From NCBI GenBank assembly GCA_963618495.1, contig CAVESF010000018.1, forward strand, positions 1 through 47,815: DNA of 47,815 bases, given 5' to 3'. The position numbers were made by a program, and so were the translations under genes. The stretch is from Apopatosoma sp963618495 (GTDB lineage Bacteria; Bacillota; Clostridia; Oscillospirales; CAG-272). The notes below the pieces were generated by a model, which made no database searches, was not told the origin of the DNA, and saw only the letters and a list, made by a program, of their open reading frames with translations. Positions 1 to 6,596 of the stretch are shown one piece after another (position 1 is the first letter of the stretch; every line of letters begins with the position of its first letter).

Positions 1-143
1 AGCGCGTCTTGCCCGAGCGGCGAGCGGATTTGTACAAAATCAACAAATTATTGCCATATTCAAATTTATGCACCTTTCACAAACTTTCAAAAATGTAAAA
101 TTTACTATTGACTTTTGCCAACGCGAAAAATGAAAGAATCTTA

Positions 144-172
144 TTTACAAAACGGGTAAAATGTGCTATTAT
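144..172 (+). promoter_or_regulatory. Promoter of the FRG/ABC-transporter operon
   Basis: A -35 box TTTACA (144-149), a 17-base spacer and a -10 box TATTAT (167-172) lie about 40 bases before the FRG gene start. The spacing matches a sigma-A promoter. The first 140 bases of the window are AT-rich and show no supportable gene. Confidence 0.6.
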
Positions 173-210
173 AAATATGTATGTAAAAGTGAGAATACGG
201 AGGAACGGAA

Positions 211-1053
211 ATGGTAAATACGGTATATATCAAAAAGACCGAGGACATAATGCAACTCATTCTCGAGCAGAATTTCGAAGAGAAAATCAACCGGAATCGG
301 TCATATTTCCTCTATCGCGGGCTTTGCAGAAGCAAATTTTCGCTGGAAACGAGCCTTCATCGCAATTGCCGCGATATGCAGGTGGCTCTCGAGCCGTGCA
401 TCCTCCGCAATTTCACAAAATATGCCGAGCTGCTCAATCCCGATCTGCGTACTTCCGTATGGCGGCAGATGGTGGTGGGTCAGCATCACGGACTTCCGAC
501 AAGGCTTCTCGACTGGACATATTCGCCGCTTGTCGCCCTGCATTTTGCCACAAGCTCATTTGAACTGGCAAAGACGGACACATATGACGGCGCTGTCTGG
601 AAGATAGACGCACGGGAGATAAACACGCTCCTGCCCGACAGATACTATGACAAGCTGGCTGGAAACAACGCATGGGTTTTCTCCGTGGATATGCTCAGCG
701 ATGTCGTAAATGAGCCTGCGCAGTACGACAGCGATATGGCAGGACATGCCATGGCGCTCCTCGAGCCGCCCTCTATAGACCAGAGAATAATAAATCAATA
801 CAGCATCTTTTCCGTCATTCCCATGAATATGGGCAGCATAGAGGAATTTCTCGATAAATATACGGAAAACACCGTCAAATATGTCATTGACAAGAGCATA
901 AAATGGGATGTGCGCGATTTTCTCGACCAGATGAATATGAATGAACGCACGATGATGCCCGGACTTGACGGGCTTTCCACATGGCTCAAGCGCCACTATT
1001 TTGTTATGCCGACAAGGTCTGCAAGGGAGGATAAGGAAAATGGAAAGAAATAA
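211..1053 (+). CDS. FRG-domain protein
   Basis: A 280-residue protein with the FRG-domain signatures: an aromatic-Tyr-Arg-Gly motif at residues 33-37 (FLYRG) and the block QHHGLPTRLLDW at 91-102. No signal peptide or membrane helix is visible, so it should be cytoplasmic. The FRG family has no firmly established reaction that I know of; members occur in accessory regions. The ATG at 211 follows a good site (GGAGGAA, 6-bp spacing). Its 3' end overlaps the start of the permease gene by 14 bases, so the two are probably translationally coupled. A link to sugar uptake is inferred only from this overlap. The family call is firm; the role is unknown. Confidence 0.8.
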   Translation: MVNTVYIKKTEDIMQLILEQNFEEKINRNRSYFLYRGLCRSKFSLETSLHRNCRDMQVALEPCILRNFTKYAELLNPDLRTSVWRQMVVGQHHGLPTRLLDWTYSPLVALHFATSSFELAKTDTYDGAVWKIDAREINTLLPDRYYDKLAGNNAWVFSVDMLSDVVNEPAQYDSDMAGHAMALLEPPSIDQRIINQYSIFSVIPMNMGSIEEFLDKYTENTVKYVIDKSIKWDVRDFLDQMNMNERTMMPGLDGLSTWLKRHYFVMPTRSAREDKENGKK

Positions 1054-1933
1054 TCCAAAAGGGTGGCTCTATATTCTGCCCGCCATGCTCTTTCTCGGAG
1101 TATTTATGGTTTACCCGCTGATAGATGTTTTCGTCTATTCATTTGAGGAGGGATATAATTCCGCTTCGCAGACATTTTTCGGAACGGGACTATATAACTA
1201 TAAATATGTTCTGCGCGACCCGTATTTTGTTCAGGCACTGAAAAATACGCTGATTCTCGTTATGATAACCGTGCCGCTGTCAACAGGTATCGCGCTTCTC
1301 ATTTCGCTCGCGCTCTCTTCCATTCAGAAGCTTCGCAGTGCCTTTCAGACGATATATTTTCTGCCGTATGTTACAAATACGCTTGCCGTCGGTCTTGTTT
1401 TCATGATTCTCTTCAAGAAAACGGCGTATTCCGACGGGCTTGTAAACCTGCTGATAAACGCTTTCGGCGGGCAGAGCGTCGATTTCATCGGCGGTCCCTA
1501 CTGGGCAAAGATGCTCGTGCTCTGCATATATACGATATGGATAGTAATGCCTTTCAAGATAATAATCCTGACAAGTGCGCTCGCCTCCGTGAATAAAAAT
1601 TACTACGATGCGGCGCGAGTGGACGGCACATCCAGGGGGCGCATATTCCGCAAGATAACACTGCCGATGATTTCTCCTTCGGTTTTCTACCTGATAATAA
1701 CGGGCTTTATCGGTGCTTTCAAGGCATACAGCGATTCCGTTGCGCTCTTCGGCGTGAACCTCAATGCCGCCGAGATGAATACGCTTGTGGGTTACATATA
1801 CGATATGCTTTACGGAAACAGCGGCGGATATCCATCCTATGCTTCCGCGGCGGCGATAATCCTTTTTGCCATAGCTCTGACGATAACCTGCATAAATCTT
1901 ATAGTCGGCAGGAAGAGCGTTCATTACAGATGA
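1040..1933 (+). CDS. Sugar ABC transporter permease (MalF/UgpA type)
   Basis: A 297-residue integral membrane protein with six predicted helices and the EAA loop typical of binding-protein-dependent importers (DAARVDGTSRGRIFRKITLP, near residues 190-210), which contacts the ATPase. It belongs to the carbohydrate uptake transporter-1 group, which imports oligosaccharides or glycerol-phosphate compounds. I chose the ATG at 1040, preceded by GGGAGGATAAGG, instead of upstream in-frame starts that would run deeper into the FRG gene. It pairs with the second permease 12 bases downstream. The substrate cannot be told from sequence alone. Confidence 0.9.
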   Translation: MERNNPKGWLYILPAMLFLGVFMVYPLIDVFVYSFEEGYNSASQTFFGTGLYNYKYVLRDPYFVQALKNTLILVMITVPLSTGIALLISLALSSIQKLRSAFQTIYFLPYVTNTLAVGLVFMILFKKTAYSDGLVNLLINAFGGQSVDFIGGPYWAKMLVLCIYTIWIVMPFKIIILTSALASVNKNYYDAARVDGTSRGRIFRKITLPMISPSVFYLIITGFIGAFKAYSDSVALFGVNLNAAEMNTLVGYIYDMLYGNSGGYPSYASAAAIILFAIALTITCINLIVGRKSVHYR

Positions 1934-1945
1934 GGAGGGGAGAAA

Positions 1946-2821
1946 ATGGAAAAAATCACGGACTACGCACAAGCCGAAAAAGCGGCACGCGCAAGGAATA
2001 CAGTAGGAAAAGCGATGATATATTTCTTTCTTTTCATATGGGCGCTCATAGTGCTTTTCCCCTTTTACTGGATGGTGCTCAGCTCGCTGAAAAGCTACAG
2101 CGCATATAGCTCGGAATATATACCGAAGTTCTTTACTCTTTCGCCTACATTCGAAAACTACAGGGAAGCTTTCACCGCGGTTCCGCTCGCGAAGTATTTT
2201 CTCAATACGGTGATTTTTACAGTCGCGACGACGGCGCTCATGATGGTTGTGATAACTCTCGCCGCATTTGCCTTTGCAAGACTGAATTTCAAGGGCAGGG
2301 ACATTGTTTTCACGATATTCCTTGCGCTGATGATGCTGCCGAGCGAACTTGTGGTGATAACGAACTTCGTAACGATAACAGACCTCGGACTCCGCAATAC
2401 TTTCACGGGTCTGATACTGCCATCTGTCACATCGGTTTTCTATATCTATCTGCTCCGTGAAAACTTCGCGCAGATTCCCGATGAAATGTACTATGCGGCA
2501 CGCGTGGACGGTGCTTCGGATTTCCGCTATCTCATGCGCGTGATGATACCGATATGCAAGCCGACGATAGTGACAGTCATCATCCTGAAAGTGATTGAAT
2601 GCTGGAACTCGTATGTATGGCCGCGCCTGATAACGGATGACCAGAATTATTTCCTTGTTTCAAACGGAATACAGGAGATACGCGAAAACGGCTTCGGACG
2701 CGAAAACATACCTGCGATGATGGCGGCGGTGGTTGTTATTTCCGTGCCGCTTATAGTACTCTTCCTTATTTTCAGGAAGAAGATAATGGCGGGCGTTTCG
2801 AGAGGAGGTACAAAGGGATGA
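1946..2821 (+). CDS. Sugar ABC transporter permease (MalG/UgpE type)
   Basis: A 291-residue membrane protein, the second half of the permease dimer. It has six hydrophobic segments and an EAA loop (YYAARVDGASDFRYLMRVMI, about residues 182-201). The N-terminus carries a short charged cytoplasmic tail. The start follows GAGGGGAGAAA. It overlaps the binding-protein gene by four bases (ATGA), a sign of translational coupling. The ATPase that would energise the complex is not in the operon, as is common in Bacillota where one shared MsiK/MsmK-type ATPase serves several importers. Confidence 0.9.
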   Translation: MEKITDYAQAEKAARARNTVGKAMIYFFLFIWALIVLFPFYWMVLSSLKSYSAYSSEYIPKFFTLSPTFENYREAFTAVPLAKYFLNTVIFTVATTALMMVVITLAAFAFARLNFKGRDIVFTIFLALMMLPSELVVITNFVTITDLGLRNTFTGLILPSVTSVFYIYLLRENFAQIPDEMYYAARVDGASDFRYLMRVMIPICKPTIVTVIILKVIECWNSYVWPRLITDDQNYFLVSNGIQEIRENGFGRENIPAMMAAVVVISVPLIVLFLIFRKKIMAGVSRGGTKG

Positions 2822-4422
2822 AAAGAATGCCGAAGCTCATATCCGTGCTTCTCATGCTCTGTATTTTTGCTTCGCTTTTTACCTCGTGCCACGGCTCAAA
2901 GGGACTGCGCGAATTTGAAATGCCCGATGAATTCAACACTTCGCGCGATTATGAACTGACATTCTGGGCGAAGAACGACACGAACAGAACTCAGATGAAA
3001 ATATATCAGGGTGCGATAACAGCTTTTGAGGCGCTCTATCCGAATATAAAGATAAAGCTCCGTCTCTATACCGATTATGGCAAGATATATAACGATGTCA
3101 TCACAAATATAGCGACAGGCACGACGCCGAATATCTGCATAACATATCCAGACCACATAGCGACTTATCTGACGGGCGTGAACACTGTGGCGCCGCTCGA
3201 CGAGCTTTTTGCAAGCGAAAAATACGGACTCGGCGGCAGTGAAGTCCGCTTTGACGGCGTTTCGCGCGACGAGATAATAAAAAAGCATCTCGACGAGTGC
3301 TATTTCGACGGAAACTACTATGCAGTGCCTTTCATGCGTTCCACGGAGGCTTGCTATATAAACAAAACATATGTCGAGAAACTCGGCTTCACTGTCCCCG
3401 ACGAGCTGACATGGGATTTCGTCTGGGAGGTTTCCGAGGCGGCTATGGCAAAGAATGAGGACGGCACATTCAAAGTGAACGGACAGAATGTTCTCATTCC
3501 TTTTATATATAAGTCGACGGACAATATGATGATTCAGATGCTCAGGCAGTCCGGTTATGCATATTCGAACGAGAGCGGGGAAGCGCTTCTTTTCAATGAC
3601 GATACGAAGTCGCTGCTCTATACGGTTGCCGAGCATGCGGGAACAGGCGCTTTTTCCACTTTCTCAATCTCGAGCTATCCCGCAAACTTCCTTAATGCAG
3701 GGCAGTGCATTTTCGCCATAGATTCAACGGCAGGCGCCACATGGATGGGAAGCGACGCGCCGCTCTCAGATATCAGCGAGGATAAAATTGTTAAATTTGA
3801 GACGGCTGTACGCGCCGTGCCGCAGTTTGATACGGAAAATCCGCAGATGATATCGCAGGGCCCCTCGATATGCATTTTCAATAAGAACGATCCGCAGGAG
3901 GTGCTTGCCTCATGGCTTTTCACGCAGTATCTGCTGACAGACGGCATTCAGATTGCCTATTCCGAGACGGAGGGCTATGCTCCCGTTACGACAACGGCGC
4001 GAAATTCCGCCGGGTATGCTGATTATCTCTCGCGCGAGGGCGAGGACAATGACGAGCATTACGACATAAAGATAAAGGCGACAAAGCTTCTGCTTGAAAA
4101 CACGGAAAATACATTCGTCACGCCCGTATATAACGGCTCGGCTTCGCTCCGCAATGCGGCGGGACAGCTTATCGAGAATGTAACGAAGTCAATGAACCGC
4201 AAGGAGACTGTGGACGAAGCCTATATGGAAAAGCTTTTTGCAAATGTCAAATCGCTTTATCGCATAGGAGAGGCGGGGAAGAGCGTTTCAGGAAAGGCGG
4301 AACTCGGCGCTCTGCCGGACGGTTCCAAGGCGCTTATCATCGCTCTTGCGGTCATATGGGCACTCATCGCCGTGTATTATATCGTGATTTTAAAGAAAAA
4401 ATTAACAAAACATGAAAAATGA
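2818..4422 (+). CDS. Extracellular sugar-binding lipoprotein with a C-terminal membrane helix
   Basis: A 534-residue ABC substrate-binding protein. The signal peptide ends in a lipobox with Cys24 (LFTSC), so the mature protein should be lipid-anchored. The body resembles family-1 sugar-binding proteins: a lobe opening with YELTFWAKND and conserved aromatic and Gly/Pro blocks. Unusually, residues about 505-524 form a second hydrophobic helix followed by a Lys-rich tail (KKKLTKHEK), giving a possible double membrane anchor. It starts inside the stop of the preceding permease gene (ATGA). The substrate is unknown; a glycan oligosaccharide is the usual cargo of this family. Confidence 0.85.
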   Translation: MKRMPKLISVLLMLCIFASLFTSCHGSKGLREFEMPDEFNTSRDYELTFWAKNDTNRTQMKIYQGAITAFEALYPNIKIKLRLYTDYGKIYNDVITNIATGTTPNICITYPDHIATYLTGVNTVAPLDELFASEKYGLGGSEVRFDGVSRDEIIKKHLDECYFDGNYYAVPFMRSTEACYINKTYVEKLGFTVPDELTWDFVWEVSEAAMAKNEDGTFKVNGQNVLIPFIYKSTDNMMIQMLRQSGYAYSNESGEALLFNDDTKSLLYTVAEHAGTGAFSTFSISSYPANFLNAGQCIFAIDSTAGATWMGSDAPLSDISEDKIVKFETAVRAVPQFDTENPQMISQGPSICIFNKNDPQEVLASWLFTQYLLTDGIQIAYSETEGYAPVTTTARNSAGYADYLSREGEDNDEHYDIKIKATKLLLENTENTFVTPVYNGSASLRNAAGQLIENVTKSMNRKETVDEAYMEKLFANVKSLYRIGEAGKSVSGKAELGALPDGSKALIIALAVIWALIAVYYIVILKKKLTKHEK

Positions 4423-4424
4423 TA

Positions 4425-4453
4425 TTGATTTATCGGTGAAAAGAGTGTATACT
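4425..4453 (+). promoter_or_regulatory. Promoter of the OB-fold-like lipoprotein gene
   Basis: TTGATT (4425-4430), 17 bases, TATACT (4448-4453), about 40 bases before the ATG. This gives the lipoprotein gene its own promoter directly after the binding-protein gene. Confidence 0.6.
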
Positions 4454-4492
4454 ATATTCAGCTAAAATACTAAACTCAAAAAGGAGAATTTA

Positions 4493-5245
4493 ATGATGAA
4501 AAAATTTTTAGCTATCGTTCTCGCACTCACATTTGTTTTCGCATTTGTTGCTTGCGGCAAAAAGGAAGAGTTCAAGGATACTAAGTCCGAGGGCGTTATG
4601 ACATACGATGAGTTTGCGGCAGCAGCTCTTGCGTCCAAGGTTACAATCGAGGGCTATGTTCAGGCTAAGCAGGTTTATTCCGAGCAGTACGGCAATACCT
4701 CACTTTACCTCCAGGACACAGAGGGCGCTTACTTTGTATATCGTCTTGCATGCACAGCTGAAGAATATGCAAAGTTCACAGATGGCGTAAAGGTCAAGAT
4801 TGTCGGCTACAAGGCTGAATGGTCCGGCGAAGTCGAGATAATCGATGTGGAGTCTTTCTCTGTTGACGCAAGCGTGAAGTACACAGCTCCCTTTTTCGAT
4901 GCAACATCTCTTCTCGGCACAGATGAGCTCATCAAGCATCAGAATGAAAAGGTTTCCTTCAAGGGGCTGACCGTAAAGGCTTCCACCGACGCTGACGGCA
5001 ACGAAGTTGCTTACCTTTACAAGTGGAACGGCACAGGTGCTGAAGGTGATGACCTCTACTTCAATGTGGCTCTCGGCGATAAGGAATTCCAGTTCCTCGT
5101 TGAATCCGATCTTTGCGGTGCCGATACAGAGGTTTACAAGGCTGTAAAGAATCTCAAGGTAGGCGATACTATTGACCTTGAGGGCTTCCTCTACTGGTAC
5201 GACGGCGTTAACCCGCACATAACATCCGTAAAGGTAGTTAAATAA
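4493..5245 (+). CDS. Secreted lipoprotein, OB-fold-like
   Basis: A 250-residue lipoprotein with a Lys-rich signal peptide and lipobox Cys21 (FVACGKK). After a short linker, the N-terminal half reads like a bacterial OB-fold domain (residues about 38-115: a start helix, then strands with VTIEGYV, SLYLQDTEGAYFV, KVKIVGY). A second similar strand pattern lies around residues 140-250 (KVSFKGLTVKA, VGDTIDLEGFLY), suggesting two tandem OB-like folds. The function is unknown; such domains bind oligosaccharides or nucleic acids. The site AAGGAGAATTTA precedes tandem ATGs at 4493 and 4496. It has its own promoter and ends at a bidirectional terminator. Confidence 0.7.
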   Translation: MMKKFLAIVLALTFVFAFVACGKKEEFKDTKSEGVMTYDEFAAAALASKVTIEGYVQAKQVYSEQYGNTSLYLQDTEGAYFVYRLACTAEEYAKFTDGVKVKIVGYKAEWSGEVEIIDVESFSVDASVKYTAPFFDATSLLGTDELIKHQNEKVSFKGLTVKASTDADGNEVAYLYKWNGTGAEGDDLYFNVALGDKEFQFLVESDLCGADTEVYKAVKNLKVGDTIDLEGFLYWYDGVNPHITSVKVVK

Positions 5246-5270
5246 TCAGGAAATATTATTTCGGAATACA

Positions 5271-5302
5271 ACAAAAGGAATCCGCTCGCGGATTCCTTTT
5301 GT
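5271..5302. terminator. Bidirectional intrinsic terminator
   Basis: A 14-bp perfect stem with a 4-base CTCG loop. The A-rich and T-rich flanks lie within the stem ends, so it can serve both the lipoprotein gene (plus) and the convergent DtxR-type gene (minus). Confidence 0.8.
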
Positions 5303-5328
5303 GCTGTTCTAATTCCTTTTCAATGTGC

Positions 5329-5700
5329 TTACTTATTCCCGCTGAGGACATGGTTTTTCATTGCCTCAAAGGATTTTTCGCTTATCACATGCTCTATCTT
5401 GCATGCGTCCTCGGTTGCTGTTTCGCGGTCTACTCCGAGACGGACAAAAAAGTCCGTGAGCATAGTATGGCGCTCGTACATCTTCTCGGCGACTTCACGC
5501 CCTATATCCGTCAGCGTGATATAGCCCTCCTTATCGACTATGATATATTCACCGCTTTTCAGCAGACCTACGGCGCGGCAGACGCTCGGCTTCGAAAATC
5601 CCATATATCTTGCTATATCGAGAGAGCGCACTGCTCCTGTTTTATTATGGAGTATATAAATTGTTTCGAGATACATTTCTCCCGATTCCTGTAAATTCAT
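5329..5700 (-). CDS. DtxR-family iron-dependent transcriptional regulator
   Basis: A 123-residue protein: an N-terminal winged helix (about 1-65; recognition helix FSKPSVCRAVGLL) and a dimerisation/metal domain. Read against the known family, Met9, Cys100, Glu103 and His104 align with the primary-site ligands Met10, Cys102, Glu105 and His106 of DtxR. In MntR the Met and Cys are Asp and Glu, so this looks Fe(II)-sensing rather than Mn-sensing. The ancillary-site ligands are only partly kept (His78), and the SH3-like third domain of full DtxR/IdeR is absent. The ATG at 5700 is preferred over a GTG at 5709, because the GTG lies inside the GAGGTG ribosome site. It is divergent from the feo operon and probably its repressor. 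Confidence 0.85.
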   Translation of the reverse strand: MNLQESGEMYLETIYILHNKTGAVRSLDIARYMGFSKPSVCRAVGLLKSGEYIIVDKEGYITLTDIGREVAEKMYERHTMLTDFFVRLGVDRETATEDACKIEHVISEKSFEAMKNHVLSGNK

Positions 5701-5737
5701 TACGAACACCTCTTTGCGAACTTTTGCAATTTAATAT

Positions 5738-5766
5738 ATCATATCACGAAAAAGAAAAAAATGCAA
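5738..5766 (-). promoter_or_regulatory. Promoter of the DtxR-type gene
   Basis: Read on the minus strand: TTGCAT (5761-5766), 17 bases, TATGAT (5738-5743). A degenerate TTAGC-type dyad (5768-5781) touches the -35 box, suggesting autoregulation. Confidence 0.5.
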
Positions 5767-5767
5767 G

Positions 5768-5781
5768 TTACTTTTCGCTAA
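5768..5781. promoter_or_regulatory. Degenerate DtxR-type operator candidate
   Basis: TTACTTTTCGCTAA keeps one perfect GCTAA half-site and three of five bases of the other, relative to the TTAGC-N4-GCTAA dyads in the feo operon. It abuts the -35 box of the regulator gene. Confidence 0.35.
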
Positions 5782-5907
5782 CTTATGCAAAAAAATAAAA
5801 TTTTACAATTTGTTTGGACAAATTTAATAATTTTTGCAGATAAAACGGCAAAATAAAACGCAAAAATGACGAAAATTCAAAAAAGCCTTATTTTTTCAAA
5901 AAAACTA

Positions 5908-5936
5908 TTGACACAAGGGTAATATTTGAGTATTAT
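5908..5936 (+). promoter_or_regulatory. feo operon promoter
   Basis: TTGACA (5908-5913), exactly 17 bases, TATTAT (5931-5936). It is close to consensus, and two operator-like dyads follow directly downstream of the -10 box, as expected for a strong promoter held down by a repressor. The stretch 5782-5907 is AT-rich and holds no gene. Confidence 0.75.
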
Positions 5937-5945
5937 ATATGGTGG

Positions 5946-5959
5946 TTAGCAAAGGCTAA
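5946..5959. promoter_or_regulatory. Operator candidate 1 (TTAGC-N4-GCTAA)
   Basis: TTAGCAAAGGCTAA is a perfect 5-base dyad starting about ten bases after the -10 box, covering the likely transcription start of the feo operon. The half-site resembles the core of DtxR/IdeR boxes (TTAG...CTAA). Confidence 0.6.
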
Positions 5960-5978
5960 TTATTTTTAAGACTCGCAG

Positions 5979-5992
5979 TTAGCTATAGCTAA
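5979..5992. promoter_or_regulatory. Operator candidate 2 (TTAGC-N4-GCTAA)
   Basis: TTAGCTATAGCTAA is a full palindrome; the dyad extends to flanking GCA and TGC. Its centre lies 33 bases (about three helix turns) from candidate 1, compatible with binding on one DNA face. Confidence 0.6.
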
Positions 5993-6019
5993 TTTGCTTT
6001 GAAAGGTAAGGTAACATAT

Positions 6020-6232
6020 ATGATGCCACTGGTACTTGCTGGTGTCGGAGAAGAGAACATCATAAAGAAGATAGGCGGCACGCCCGAAGTAAAAAAGCAT
6101 CTTGAAAATCTTGGCTTTGTCGTTGGCGGAAGCGTGACGATAGTTAATGCGCTCGGCGGCAACCTTATAGTCAATGTCAAAGAGGCGAGAGTCGCCATAA
6201 GTGAAGAGATGGCACGCAAAATAATGATATAA
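6020..6232 (+). CDS. feoA: Ferrous iron transport protein A, first copy
   Basis: A 70-residue SH3-like FeoA protein, a cytosolic partner that supports Fe(II) uptake by FeoB. Features are the Gly-rich N-terminus (LVLAGVGEE), the central HLENLGFVVGGSVTIVN block and the closing RVAISEEMARKIMI. Tandem ATGs at 6020/6023 follow GAAAGGTAAGG; an upstream TTG at 5999 would swallow that site and is not preferred. It is the first gene of the feo operon. The sequence is clearly different from the second FeoA 60 bases downstream, so the pair is not a recent tandem duplication. Confidence 0.85.
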   Translation: MMPLVLAGVGEENIIKKIGGTPEVKKHLENLGFVVGGSVTIVNALGGNLIVNVKEARVAISEEMARKIMI

Positions 6233-6294
6233 AAGCGCTTGCGCTATTATATACAATAAGGCATAAGAATATAATCTTAAGGAGGAGAACGCGA

Positions 6295-6516
6295 ATGAAA
6301 ACTTTGAAGCAGATTGGTATCGGCAAGACCGTAAAGGTTGTAAAGCTTCATGGCGAGGGTGCCGTAAAGCGCCGTATCATGGATATGGGCATTACAAAAG
6401 GCGTAGAGGTTTATGTTCGTAAGGTTGCGCCGCTCGGCGACCCTATCGAAGTAACCGTGCGCGGATACGAGCTTTCGCTCCGCAAAGCCGACGCAGACAT
6501 GATCGAAGTGGAATGA
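6295..6516 (+). CDS. feoA: Ferrous iron transport protein A, second copy
   Basis: A 73-residue FeoA/SH3-like protein with the classic pattern: VKVVKLHGEGAVKRRIMDMG, GVEVYVRKVAPLGDPIEV and a final LRKADADMIEVE. This is the more canonical of the two FeoA copies. The start follows an excellent AAGGAGGAG site. The third operator-like dyad of the operon lies between this gene and feoB (6559-6572). Confidence 0.9.
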   Translation: MKTLKQIGIGKTVKVVKLHGEGAVKRRIMDMGITKGVEVYVRKVAPLGDPIEVTVRGYELSLRKADADMIEVE

Positions 6517-6558
6517 GATTTGAAAAGGGAAGAGATTCCCATTATTCAATGATTGCAG

Positions 6559-6572
6559 TTAGCAATGTCTAA
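6559..6572. promoter_or_regulatory. Operator candidate 3 inside the feo operon
   Basis: TTAGCAATGTCTAA lies 25 bases before feoB. It shares the stretch GCAGTTAGC with candidate 2 (5975-5983 versus 6555-6563). One half-site has a single change (TCTAA). No convincing internal promoter is visible here, so it may act as a roadblock site or be a relic. Confidence 0.45.
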
Positions 6573-6596
6573 TCAAAGAAAGAGAGGATTTCAGCA

